Shown: positions 13,290 to 21,076 of the stretch, in pieces
How the letters are laid out: the number at the start of each line of letters is the position of its first letter
Position numbering within the stretch: the stretch's first letter is position 1
Source: Comamonadaceae bacterium
GTDB taxonomy: Bacteria > Pseudomonadota > Gammaproteobacteria > Burkholderiales > Burkholderiaceae_C
Direction: 5' to 3'
Assembly (NCBI GenBank): GCA_947458415.1
Contig: CANGZG010000013.1
Location: 1 to 22,593 of the forward strand
DNA: 22,593 nt
The notes under the pieces: generated by a model
The model's database searches: none
The model's input: only the letters and a program-made list of their open reading frames with translations
What the model was told of the DNA's origin: nothing
Program-made: the position numbers and the translations under genes

Positions 13290-16069
13290 TGGGCTTGGTC
13301 CCAGTTGAGACCCACACCCACCTCGGCGAGCAAAGGCACTTTGAGAGAAGCCACCCCTGCCATCAAGCGTGGGATGTCTTGCTTGACCCATTCCACTTCC
13401 GACTGCGGCACTTCAAACACCAATTCATCATGCACTTGCATGATCATGCGCGTGCCTTTGTGCTGGGCGTCTAACACCTGCTGCACTTTGACCATGCTGA
13501 GCTTGATCAGGTCGGCGGCCGTGCCTTGCATGGGTGCATTGATGGCGGCGCGTTCTGCCCCGCCTCGGCGCGGGCCATTGGGCGAATTGATTTCGGGCAA
13601 ATACAAACGCCTGCCAAACACGGTCTCGACATAGCCTTGTGCTTTGGCCTGAGCACGTGTCTCGTCCATGTAGCGTTTGACACCGGCAAAGCGCTGGAAA
13701 TACCGCTCGATGTAATTTTTCGCTGCCGTGTTGTCGATGCCCAAAGCCTTGGCCAAACCGAATGCACTCATGCCATAAATCAAACCAAAGTTGATCACCT
13801 TGGCATAGCGGCGCTGTTCGCTGCTGACCGTGTCAGGCGTGAGCCCGAACACTTCTGCGGCAGTGGCTTTGTGCACATCCATGCCGTCATGGAATGCTTT
13901 CAATAACGCGGGGTCTTCACTGATGTGCGCCATGATGCGCAATTCAATTTGGCTGTAATCGGCGCTGGCAATCACATGCCCGGGCGCAGCCACAAACGCT
14001 TCGCGCACTTTGCGACCTTCGGGCGTTCGGATCGGGATGTTTTGCAAATTGGGGTCGTTGCTGGACAAGCGCCCCGTCACCGCCACAGCTTGCGCATAGT
14101 GGGTGTGTACCCTGCCGGTTTGCGGCATCGCCAACTGTGCCAATTTGTCGGTGTAAGTGCCTTTGAGTTTGGACAAAGAACGGTGTTCCAAAATTTTCTT
14201 GGGCAAGGGGTAATCGTCAGCCAACTTCTCCAACACTTCTTCGTCCGTGCTGCGCGCGCCGGTCGCGGTTTTTTTGACGACGGGCAAACCCAGCACATCA
14301 AAAAATATCTCGCCCAACTGCTTGGGTGACGCCAAATTGAACCGTTGGCCTGCGATGGCATAGGCCTCTTCTTCCAATTGCATGATGCGCAAACCCAATT
14401 CGTGGCTTTGTGCGGCCAAGGTGGGTGCGTCAATCAACACGCCATGGCGTTCAATGCGGTAGAGCGCTTCGCTGCTTTGCATTTCCAGTTGGTAGACGAA
14501 ATGCAATTTGTCGTCGGCTTGCAGCAATGGCCACAATCGCTGGTGCACAGACCAGGTGAAATCTGCATCCTCACAGGCGTAATGTGCAGCCTTGGCAACG
14601 TCGACTTGCGCAAAAGGAATTTGGTGCACACCCTTGCCACACAAGTCCTCGTACGACAACCCTTGGCGACCCAAATGTCGCAAGGCCAAACTTTCCAAAC
14701 TGTGGGGCTTGTGCACCTCCAACACATAACTTTGCAGCATGGTGTCGTGCACATAGCCTTGCACTTCAATTCCGTGGTTGGCAAACACATGCCGGTCGTA
14801 TTTCACGTGTTGACCCAGTTTGTGTTTGCTGCCGTCTTCCAACCAAGGCTTGAGCTTTTGCAACACATCTTGCAAAGGCAGTTGCGTGGGCGCGTCTGCG
14901 GCGTTGTGCGCCAATGGAATGTAAGCCGCATGCCCGCCAGTCACGCACAGACTGATGCCCACCAATTGCGCTTGCATCTCAGTCAATGACGTGGTTTCTG
15001 TGTCGAGTGACACCAACTCGGCTTCTTCAATGGCGGACAACCAGCGCGCGAAACTGTCCCAGTCCAACACTGTTTCGTAATGCACTGGCACATCGGACAC
15101 AGGGGCAGGTGTTTCAAACAACACGCCCACTTCACCCACACCACCGCCTTGGTTGGCAGTTGCGGCAGATGTGCTTTTCGCTTCTTCGCCCGACATGGCG
15201 GAGACCAACCCTTTGAAACCGTATCCACGGTAAAACGACAACAGTCCCGCTTCGTCAGCCGGTTGCACCAAGATGCCGTCGAGTTGCGGCCAACCGGGCA
15301 CGTGCTCGCGCAAATCACAATCGGTTTTCATGGTCACCAATTGCCGACCCGTGGCCAGCCATTCACGTGCTTGTCGCAGGTTTTCTCCAGCAACACCTTT
15401 GATCTCGTCAGCGCGCGCCAGCAAGGCGTCGAGCGAACCGTATTCAATCAACCATTTGGCTGCGGTCTTGGGCCCCACCTTGGCCACGCCGGGCACGTTG
15501 TCGACGGTGTCACCCACCAAGGTCTGGTAATCGATCATCAAGCTGGGGGGCACGCCAAATTCATCTGTCACGCCAGCCACATCGCGTTTTTTACCGTTCA
15601 TGGTGTCGATGATGGTGATGCGCTCATTCACCAATTGGCTCAAATCTTTGTCGCCGCTGGAGACGATGACTTGCATGCCTTGCTGTGCCGCCACATGCGC
15701 CAAAGTGGCAATCACATCGTCAGCTTCCACACCCGGCACATCCAGCAACGGCCAGCCCATCAGTTTGACCAACCGGTGGATGGGTTCGATCTGGCTGCGC
15801 AAGTCATCCGGCATGGGCGAGCGGGTCGCCTTGTAGTCGGGGTAAATGGCGTCTCGAAAGGTGGGCCCCTTGGCGTCAAACACACACACCGCATGGGCGG
15901 TGGGCCAGTCTCGGCGCAGGCTTTGCAGCATGTTGACCATGCCACGGATCGCACCGGTGGGTTGGCTTTGAGGGTCGTTGCGATCGGCGCGCAAATCGGG
16001 CATGGCATGAAAGGCGCGGTAGAGGTAACTCGAGCCGTCGACCAGCAGTAAAGTGGGTGTGTCTTGCAT
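13286..16069 (-). CDS. polA: DNA polymerase I
   Basis: 927 residues from the ATG at 16069, the E. coli length. The N-terminal 5'-3' exonuclease/flap domain begins LLLVDGSSYLYRAF and includes GVEADDVIATLA and SGDKDLSQL. The 3'-5' proofreading domain has its catalytic residues: DTETT, VKYDRHV and YACEDAD. The polymerase domain has motif A (DYSQIELRI), the O-helix (RRYAKVINFGLIYG) and motif C VHDE (about 878-881). All three activities therefore look intact. It fills gaps in repair and removes Okazaki RNA primers. In-frame sequence upstream of 16069 lacks family similarity, and polA proteins start close to this VDGSS motif. It is divergent from thrB with only 60 bp between. Confidence 0.97.
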   Translation of the reverse strand: MQDTPTLLLVDGSSYLYRAFHAMPDLRADRNDPQSQPTGAIRGMVNMLQSLRRDWPTAHAVCVFDAKGPTFRDAIYPDYKATRSPMPDDLRSQIEPIHRLVKLMGWPLLDVPGVEADDVIATLAHVAAQQGMQVIVSSGDKDLSQLVNERITIIDTMNGKKRDVAGVTDEFGVPPSLMIDYQTLVGDTVDNVPGVAKVGPKTAAKWLIEYGSLDALLARADEIKGVAGENLRQAREWLATGRQLVTMKTDCDLREHVPGWPQLDGILVQPADEAGLLSFYRGYGFKGLVSAMSGEEAKSTSAATANQGGGVGEVGVLFETPAPVSDVPVHYETVLDWDSFARWLSAIEEAELVSLDTETTSLTEMQAQLVGISLCVTGGHAAYIPLAHNAADAPTQLPLQDVLQKLKPWLEDGSKHKLGQHVKYDRHVFANHGIEVQGYVHDTMLQSYVLEVHKPHSLESLALRHLGRQGLSYEDLCGKGVHQIPFAQVDVAKAAHYACEDADFTWSVHQRLWPLLQADDKLHFVYQLEMQSSEALYRIERHGVLIDAPTLAAQSHELGLRIMQLEEEAYAIAGQRFNLASPKQLGEIFFDVLGLPVVKKTATGARSTDEEVLEKLADDYPLPKKILEHRSLSKLKGTYTDKLAQLAMPQTGRVHTHYAQAVAVTGRLSSNDPNLQNIPIRTPEGRKVREAFVAAPGHVIASADYSQIELRIMAHISEDPALLKAFHDGMDVHKATAAEVFGLTPDTVSSEQRRYAKVINFGLIYGMSAFGLAKALGIDNTAAKNYIERYFQRFAGVKRYMDETRAQAKAQGYVETVFGRRLYLPEINSPNGPRRGGAERAAINAPMQGTAADLIKLSMVKVQQVLDAQHKGTRMIMQVHDELVFEVPQSEVEWVKQDIPRLMAGVASLKVPLLAEVGVGLNWDQAH

Positions 16070-16074
16070 GACAG

Positions 16075-16092
16075 CGATTGTGCCTACAATCG
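16075..16092. promoter_or_regulatory. Divergent promoter core between polA and thrB
   Basis: CGATTGT (16075-16081), GCCT, ACAATCG (16086-16092) is a perfect 7-bp inverted repeat. It yields TACAAT on the plus strand (16085-16090, toward thrB) and CACAAT on the minus strand (16082 to 16077, toward polA). On the minus side the predicted start falls about at the polA ATG (16069), so the polA leader would be very short or absent. The same outward TACAATC design occurs at 4512-4545. Confidence 0.5.
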
Positions 16093-16129
16093 ATTCTTCT
16101 TTTTTGCCCGAGCTGTTCTCACCTTTGCC

Positions 16130-17080
16130 ATGGCCGTTTTCACCGAAGTCTCCGAGCAGCAAGCCCGAGCATTCTTGAGCCAGTTATCGATCGGCGAACT
16201 GGTCAGCTTGCAAGGCATCAGCAGCGGCATCGAAAACACCAACTATTTTCTGACCACCGACCAAGGCGACTACGTCTTAACGCTGTTCGAACGACTCAAC
16301 CACGAGCAACTGCCTTTTTATCTCTACCTGATGAAGCACTTGGCCGCGCGCGGCGTGCCTGTGCCAGACCCCCAATCAAACCAGCAAGGTGACATCTTGC
16401 TCACGCTGTTGGACAAACCCGCTGCCGTGGTCAACCGATTGAGCGGTCAGTCCGAATTGCGCCCAGACACGGTTCACTGCGCCGCCATGGGTCGCACCTT
16501 GGCGCAAATGCATTTGGCCGCCCGCGACTACGACCGTTTTCAAATCAATTTGCGCGGCTTGGCATGGTGGAACGACACCGTGCCGCTGGTGCTGCCCCAC
16601 CTCACGCCTGAGCAGCACCATTTACTGACGCACGAACTGGCTTACCAAAACCATGTCAGCAGTTTGTCTGCCTATGCCGCTTTGCCCAGTGGGCCGGTTC
16701 ATGCCGATGCTTTTCGAAACAACGTGATGTTTGATGGCGAGCAACTCAGTGGCGTGTTCGATTTTTATTTCGCCGGTTGTGACCATTGGTTGTTTGATTT
16801 GGGTGTGTGTGTGAATGACTGGTGCATCGATTGGCAAACCGGCGACATGGACCACGATCGTTTGCAAGCCATGCTGTCGGCTTACCAATCGGTGCGCCAT
16901 TTGACCGCCGCCGAACGCGCTTTGTTCAACCCAATGCTGCGCGCCGCGGCCTTGCGGTTTTGGATTTCACGCCTGTGGGATTTTCATCTGCCACGCGAAG
17001 CCAGCATGTTGCAACCCCACGACCCATCGCACTTTGAACGCGTGCTCACGCAAAGATGGCATGACCCTGTCACACTCTGA
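16130..17080 (+). CDS. thrB: Homoserine kinase, aminoglycoside phosphotransferase-fold type
   Basis: 316 residues; phosphorylates homoserine in threonine synthesis. This is the APH-fold homoserine kinase of beta- and gamma-proteobacteria such as Pseudomonas, not the GHMP-fold enzyme of E. coli. The start MAVFTEVS is characteristic. SGIENTNYFL (32-41) is the nucleotide-binding region, H191-x-D193 in PVHADAFRNNVMF is the catalytic loop, and D211 in GVFDFYFAG is the magnesium ligand. There is no clear Shine-Dalgarno before 16130, and a TACAATC box 40 bp upstream is the likely promoter. It is followed after 3 nt by a membrane protein gene. Confidence 0.94.
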   Translation: MAVFTEVSEQQARAFLSQLSIGELVSLQGISSGIENTNYFLTTDQGDYVLTLFERLNHEQLPFYLYLMKHLAARGVPVPDPQSNQQGDILLTLLDKPAAVVNRLSGQSELRPDTVHCAAMGRTLAQMHLAARDYDRFQINLRGLAWWNDTVPLVLPHLTPEQHHLLTHELAYQNHVSSLSAYAALPSGPVHADAFRNNVMFDGEQLSGVFDFYFAGCDHWLFDLGVCVNDWCIDWQTGDMDHDRLQAMLSAYQSVRHLTAAERALFNPMLRAAALRFWISRLWDFHLPREASMLQPHDPSHFERVLTQRWHDPVTL

Positions 17081-17083
17081 CCT

Positions 17084-17860
17084 ATGAAACTCAACGTCGT
17101 TAAAGCACGCACCGGTTCGCTGTGGGTCAGACAAGGCATCCGCAATTTCTGGCGACAACCTCTGGCACTGAGCGGTTTGTTCCTGCTGTTCATGGCGCTG
17201 GCCTCCACCACCTCCATGCTGTCTTACATCGGCAGTTTCCTCGGACTGATGTTCATTCCTGCGGCTTCATTGGGCTTGATGGCTGCGGCCCGCGAGGCCG
17301 ACTTGGCACGCTTTCCCATGCCCAGCGTGCTGATCATCGGTTTCAGACAAGGCGCGGCCCAATCGAAAAGCATGGTCATGCTGGGTTTTCTCTATGCCTT
17401 GCTGTTTTGTTTTGTACTGGCCATGTCTTCGGCGTTTGACGACGGAGAATTCGCACGCATGTACATGGGCGGTGGTTCGATCACCGAAGACGCCATACTG
17501 AACGAGAACTTCCAATCGGCAGCGATCTTCTGTCTGCTGATGTACCTTCCGCTGTCCACTTTGTTTTGGCATGCACCGGCATTGGTGCATTGGCATGCGC
17601 AACCCCTGGCCAAAAGCATCTTCTTCAGCTTCATGGCGTGTTGGGCCAATTGGCGCGCCTTCGCGGTGTTTGGTTTGACCTGGGCCAGTATTTTCTTGAC
17701 CACCAGCGTGTTGCTCAGCCTGATCAGCATGGCATTTGAAGACGGTCAGGTGTCCATGGTGCTGATGTTGCCGGCCATGTTGATGTTGGCGACCATGTTT
17801 TTTTCATCCAGCTATTACAGTTTTCGCGACTGCTTTATCAGCGAACCTTTGGTCGCCTGA
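17084..17860 (+). CDS. BPSS1780-type integral membrane protein
   Basis: 258 residues, about six hydrophobic segments (about 27-45, 46-66, 94-113, 146-165, 185-210, 220-245). The N-terminus KARTGSLWVRQGIRNFWRQPLAL fits the Burkholderiales BPSS1780 family, whose function is unknown. It starts 3 nt after thrB in the same operon. This pairing is common by location and gives no clue to a threonine role. The gene ends 4 nt before the uvrD stop on the other strand. A weak stem CTCAC/GTGAG (17864-17879) at the end of uvrD might serve as its terminator. Confidence 0.72.
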   Translation: MKLNVVKARTGSLWVRQGIRNFWRQPLALSGLFLLFMALASTTSMLSYIGSFLGLMFIPAASLGLMAAAREADLARFPMPSVLIIGFRQGAAQSKSMVMLGFLYALLFCFVLAMSSAFDDGEFARMYMGGGSITEDAILNENFQSAAIFCLLMYLPLSTLFWHAPALVHWHAQPLAKSIFFSFMACWANWRAFAVFGLTWASIFLTTSVLLSLISMAFEDGQVSMVLMLPAMLMLATMFFSSSYYSFRDCFISEPLVA

Positions 17861-17864
17861 GGGC

Positions 17865-20240
17865 TCACACCGGCGTGAGTTTGGCCACCGACAAGGCCAA
17901 CCATTTCACCCCGTGCCGGTTGAATTTCACTTGGGCTCGCGCGTCCTCACCCAGGCCTTCCATCGACAACACCGTGCCTTCACCGAACTTGGCATGAAAC
18001 ACTTGCAAACCGCTGCGCACCCATGCATTCGGACCACTGGCTGCTGGCGCGTTGCGCTGAGGAATTGAGGGCGGCGCGGCGGTAAAAAAGCCCGCCCTGC
18101 CCGTGTCGTTGTTGCCAAAACCGGCGGGTCTGTTGCCCCACATCGCCGGTGCTTGAAGGCCTGTCTGAGGCGACAACCATTTCAAGGTGTGCGCTGGCAT
18201 CTCATCGAAGAAGCGGCTTTTGATGTTGTAGCGGGTCTGTCCGTGCAGCATGCGGGTTTGCGAATGGCTCAAATACAAACGCTTGCGCGCCCGGGTGATG
18301 GCCACATACATCAATCGCCTTTCTTCTTCCAAGCCCTCGAAATCGCTCATGGCGTTTTCATGCGGAAACAAGCCTTCTTCCAAGCCCGTGATGAACACGC
18401 AATCGAACTCCAATCCCTTGGCCGCGTGCACCGTCATCAATTGGATCGCATCTTGGCCGGCCTGTGCTTGGTTGTCCCCTGCTTCCAAAGCGGCATGGCT
18501 GAGAAACGCTGCCAAGGGCGACAAGGTTTCACCCGTTTCGGCGTTGGGTTGCAAGGGTGCGCCCGCCGCCTTGGCTTGGGCGGCGGCGAAGTCAACTTGG
18601 CTTTGCACGGCTTCGTCAACAGGCAACGCCACCGCGTCTTTGCCGAACCCCTCTTGCGTGACAAAGCTTTCAGCGGCGTTGACCAACTCTTGCAAGTTTT
18701 CCACCCGGTCCGCGCCTTCGCGCTCTGCTTGGTAGTGCTCAATCAACCGGCTGTGGTCCAACACGAGTTCAATGATTTGTCGCAAGGTTTGGCCTTGGGT
18801 TTGTTCGCGCAACACATCGAGTTTGGCGACGAACGCAGAAATGTTCGCACCCGCTTTGCCCCCGATGCTGCTCACCGCATCATGCAAGGCACAACCGCTG
18901 GCACGGGCTGCATCTTGCAGTTGCTCAATGCTGCGCGCACCGATGCCGCGCGGCGGGAAATTGACCACGCGCATGAAACTGGTGTCGTCACGCGGGTTTT
19001 CTAACAAACGCAAATAGGCCAAGGCGTGCTTGATTTCGGCGCGCTCAAAAAACCGCAGACCGCCATACACCCGATAGGGCATGGCCGCATTGAACAAAGC
19101 GGTTTCGATCACGCGGCTTTGTGCGTTGCTGCGGTAGAGCACCGCCACTTCACTGCGAGAAGACACGCCCTTGCTGCCATCACCGTCACGGCCATCGCGC
19201 AGCAGTTGTTTGATTTCTTCAACGATCCAATTGGCTTCGGCCAAATCGCCGGGCGACTCCATGACCCGCACAGGTTCGCCAGCGCCTTGGGTGGTGTGCA
19301 GGTTTTTACCCAAACGGGTTTTGTTGTGCTGGATCAACTCGTTCGCGGTGTCCAAGATGTGGCTGTGACTGCGGTAGTTTTGCTCGAGTTTGATTTGGTG
19401 TTGCACCGCAAATTCGCGCACGAAGTCGGCCATGTTGCCCACCCGCGCGCCGCGAAACGCGTAAATGCTTTGGTCGTCATCGCCCACCGCCATGACCGCG
19501 CTTTGCGAACCGCAGAGCATTTTGATCCAAGCGTATTGCAGTTTGTTGGTGTCTTGAAACTCGTCAATCAAGATGTGTTTGAAACGCGTTTGGTAATGCT
19601 CTCTGAGCGCACCGTTGTCGCGCAATAACTCGTAACTGCGCAACATCAATTCGCCGAAATCCACCACCCCTTCACGTTGGCATTGGTCTTCGTAGAGCTG
19701 GTAGAGCTCGACTTTTTGTCGGGTTTCAGCGTCTCGCACCACCACGTCTTTGGGACGCGAACCTTCTTCCTTGCAACCCGCGATGAACCATTGCACTTGC
19801 TTGGGTGGAAACCGTTCATCGTCAATGTTGAATTGCTTGAGCAATCGTTTCACCGCAGACAGTTGGTCTTGCGTGTCCAAAATTTGAAACGATTGCGGCA
19901 GGTTGGCGAGTTTCCAATGTGCCCGCAAAAACCGATTGCACAACCCGTGAAACGTGCCGATCCACATGCCCCGCACATTCACCGGCAGCATCGCGCTCAA
20001 GCGGGTCAGCATTTCTTTCGCGGCTTTGTTGGTGAAGGTCACGGCGATCAAGCCGCCCGGCGAGACTTGTCGGGTTTGCAGCAACCAAGGGATCCGAGGG
20101 GTCAGCACCCGCGTCTTGCCCGAACCGGCACCCGCCAATATCAGCGCATGTTGCGGGGGCAAACCCACCGCCGCCTGTTGCTCGGGGTTGAGGCCTTGTA
20201 ATAAGGGGGAGGATAAATCGGGGGAAAGGCCTGTGAGCAT
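17865..20240 (-). CDS. uvrD: UvrD family DNA helicase II
   Basis: 791 residues from the ATG at 20240. Superfamily 1A helicase motifs: Walker A AGAGSGKT (36-43), Walker B DEFQD (226-230), GDDDQSIYAFRGA (motif III, 253-265), QNYRSH (motif IV), VMTVHAAKGLEFDCVF (motif V) and VAITRARKRLYL (motif VI). The C-terminal 45 residues, with FGEGTVL and WLALSVAKLTPV, match the Tudor-like domain of UvrD that contacts RNA polymerase or UvrB. It unwinds 3'-5' in excision and mismatch repair. The start at 20240 is favoured because LLQGLNPEQQAAV aligns with helicase N-termini a few residues later. The earlier in-frame ATGs (20276, 20285) lie upstream of the -10 box. Convergent with the 17084 gene. Confidence 0.95.
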   Translation of the reverse strand: MLTGLSPDLSSPLLQGLNPEQQAAVGLPPQHALILAGAGSGKTRVLTPRIPWLLQTRQVSPGGLIAVTFTNKAAKEMLTRLSAMLPVNVRGMWIGTFHGLCNRFLRAHWKLANLPQSFQILDTQDQLSAVKRLLKQFNIDDERFPPKQVQWFIAGCKEEGSRPKDVVVRDAETRQKVELYQLYEDQCQREGVVDFGELMLRSYELLRDNGALREHYQTRFKHILIDEFQDTNKLQYAWIKMLCGSQSAVMAVGDDDQSIYAFRGARVGNMADFVREFAVQHQIKLEQNYRSHSHILDTANELIQHNKTRLGKNLHTTQGAGEPVRVMESPGDLAEANWIVEEIKQLLRDGRDGDGSKGVSSRSEVAVLYRSNAQSRVIETALFNAAMPYRVYGGLRFFERAEIKHALAYLRLLENPRDDTSFMRVVNFPPRGIGARSIEQLQDAARASGCALHDAVSSIGGKAGANISAFVAKLDVLREQTQGQTLRQIIELVLDHSRLIEHYQAEREGADRVENLQELVNAAESFVTQEGFGKDAVALPVDEAVQSQVDFAAAQAKAAGAPLQPNAETGETLSPLAAFLSHAALEAGDNQAQAGQDAIQLMTVHAAKGLEFDCVFITGLEEGLFPHENAMSDFEGLEEERRLMYVAITRARKRLYLSHSQTRMLHGQTRYNIKSRFFDEMPAHTLKWLSPQTGLQAPAMWGNRPAGFGNNDTGRAGFFTAAPPSIPQRNAPAASGPNAWVRSGLQVFHAKFGEGTVLSMEGLGEDARAQVKFNRHGVKWLALSVAKLTPV

Positions 20241-20245
20241 TATTA

Positions 20246-20252
20246 GATTGTA
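20246..20252 (-). promoter_or_regulatory. uvrD -10 box, possible leaderless promoter
   Basis: TACAATC reads on the minus strand from 20252 to 20246. The A of the uvrD ATG (20240) is 7 nt past the -10 hexamer, which is the usual position of the first transcribed base. No good -35 box was found at 16-19 bp (the candidate hexamer is TGGGCT). Confidence 0.45.
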
Positions 20253-20288
20253 GGAAACAACTTGAAGCAAGCCCATGTAAAACAATGT

Positions 20289-20317
20289 TTGACATCATGA
20301 CATTTCCCCTCTAAACT
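20289..20317 (+). promoter_or_regulatory. Promoter of the MazEF-type operon
   Basis: TTGACA (20289-20294) and TAAACT (20312-20317) with the ideal 17-bp spacing. The predicted start is near 20324, giving a 20-nt leader that contains the AAAGG ribosome site (20331-20335). A direct repeat TGACAT-CA-TGACAT (20290-20303) overlaps the -35 box and could be the antitoxin operator, since AbrB-type antitoxins usually repress their own operon. Confidence 0.65.
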
Positions 20318-20343
20318 CATCTTTGTTAAGAAAGGTCAAGAAG

Positions 20344-20595
20344 ATGGAAGTCGTACTCAAGAAAATGGGTAACAGCACGGCTTTGATACTGCCACCGCCA
20401 GTGCTGCGTGACTTGGGCATGAAAGCCGGTCAGCCCCTCAGACTGTCCACCACCGCTGATGGCAAAGTGGTGTTGGAGCACAAACGCAAACACCATTTGG
20501 CTGATCTGATTGCCCAATGCGACCCCAAAGCCGCGCCTCCGGCAGACTTGGGGCTATGGGACCATGCCAAGCCCGCTGGTCAGGAGGTGTGGTGA
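20344..20595 (+). CDS. AbrB/MazE-type antitoxin
   Basis: 83 residues. The first 48 form a SpoVT-AbrB swapped-hairpin DNA-binding domain: VVLKKMGNSTALILPPPVLRDLGMKAGQPL. The acidic, tryptophan-bearing tail (ADLGLWDHAKPAG) is the part that normally occupies the toxin. The ATG at 20344 is 8 nt after AAAGG; an upstream in-frame TTG (20323) is at the predicted transcript start and is rejected. It neutralises the toxin encoded next, whose ATG overlaps its stop (TGATG, 20593-20597). Confidence 0.85.
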   Translation: MEVVLKKMGNSTALILPPPVLRDLGMKAGQPLRLSTTADGKVVLEHKRKHHLADLIAQCDPKAAPPADLGLWDHAKPAGQEVW

Positions 20596-20933
20596 TGGCG
20601 TTGTTTGATCGAGGTGACATCGTCAGTGTGCCGCTGGACCCGGTACTTGGCCACGAGCAACGCGGCACCCGCCCCGCATTGGTATTGACCACCAAACATT
20701 TCAACCGCTTAGGCGATGTATTGGTTGCCCCGATTTCTCAAGGCGGCGACCATGCCCGCTACGCCGGTTTTGCCGTCACCCTGACGGGCAGCGGGTGCAA
20801 GACCCAAGGTGTTGTGCTGGTCAACAAAATCCGCATGCTCGACTTGGCTGCACGGCAGGCGAGAAAAATAGAACGTGCGCCAGTGATGGTCATTGACGAT
20901 GCCTTGAGTCGCATAGAGGCCATGCTGTCCTAG
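20595..20933 (+). CDS. MazF/PemK-type endoribonuclease toxin
   Basis: 112 residues of the MazF/PemK family, sequence-specific mRNA interferases. Family features are the opening FDRGDIVSVPLDPVLGHEQRGTRPALVLT (R26-P27, base of the active groove), VLVAPISQGG, and GVVLVNKIRMLDLAARQA near the C-terminal third. The catalytic arginine region looks intact, so it should be active if free of antitoxin. Translation is coupled to the antitoxin by a 1-nt overlap. The cleavage sequence cannot be read from the protein. The closest named relatives are MazF, PemK and ChpB; no specific name is justified. Confidence 0.87.
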   Translation: MALFDRGDIVSVPLDPVLGHEQRGTRPALVLTTKHFNRLGDVLVAPISQGGDHARYAGFAVTLTGSGCKTQGVVLVNKIRMLDLAARQARKIERAPVMVIDDALSRIEAMLS

Positions 20934-20942
20934 ACCTGCTTG

Positions 20943-20971
20943 GCGACCCCATCTATGTGCTCGGGGGTCGC
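20943..20971 (+). terminator. Hairpin after the MazF-type gene
   Basis: GCGACCCC (20943-20950) and GGGGTCGC (20964-20971) form a perfect 8-bp GC-rich stem with a 13-base loop, 9 bp after the toxin stop. There is no T-run, so it may be a factor-dependent terminator or a 3'-end protecting stem. Confidence 0.5.
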
Positions 20972-20983
20972 TGTCAAGGTGCG

Positions 20984-21076
20984 TAGAATCAATCACCGGG
21001 CCCAAGATTCTTGCGTCCGGTTGCATTAACCGGCCAGGCCAAGCGCTCTCCTTTCTTTCTCACAGGAGCCTGGTTC
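20984..21076 (+). promoter_or_regulatory. Promoter box and structured leader of guaC
   Basis: TAGAAT (20984-20989) is a -10 candidate, with a weak -35. The resulting 80-nt leader contains the stem CCGGTT (21017-21022), loop GCATT, AACCGG (21028-21033), then GGCCAGGCC (21032-21040) and a pyrimidine tract (21045-21060). AGGAG at 21064-21068 is a strong ribosome site 8 nt before the ATG. It does not match a purine riboswitch that I recognise. Confidence 0.4.

Noticed and set aside
15080..16051. Long open frame (323 codons) on the plus strand opposite polA
   Set aside because: It is fully antisense to the conserved exonuclease domains of polA and shows shadow-type composition with no family motif.
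18153..19628. Two long plus-strand open frames opposite uvrD
   Set aside because: uvrD motifs are intact on the minus strand across the same bases, so these are codon-bias shadows.
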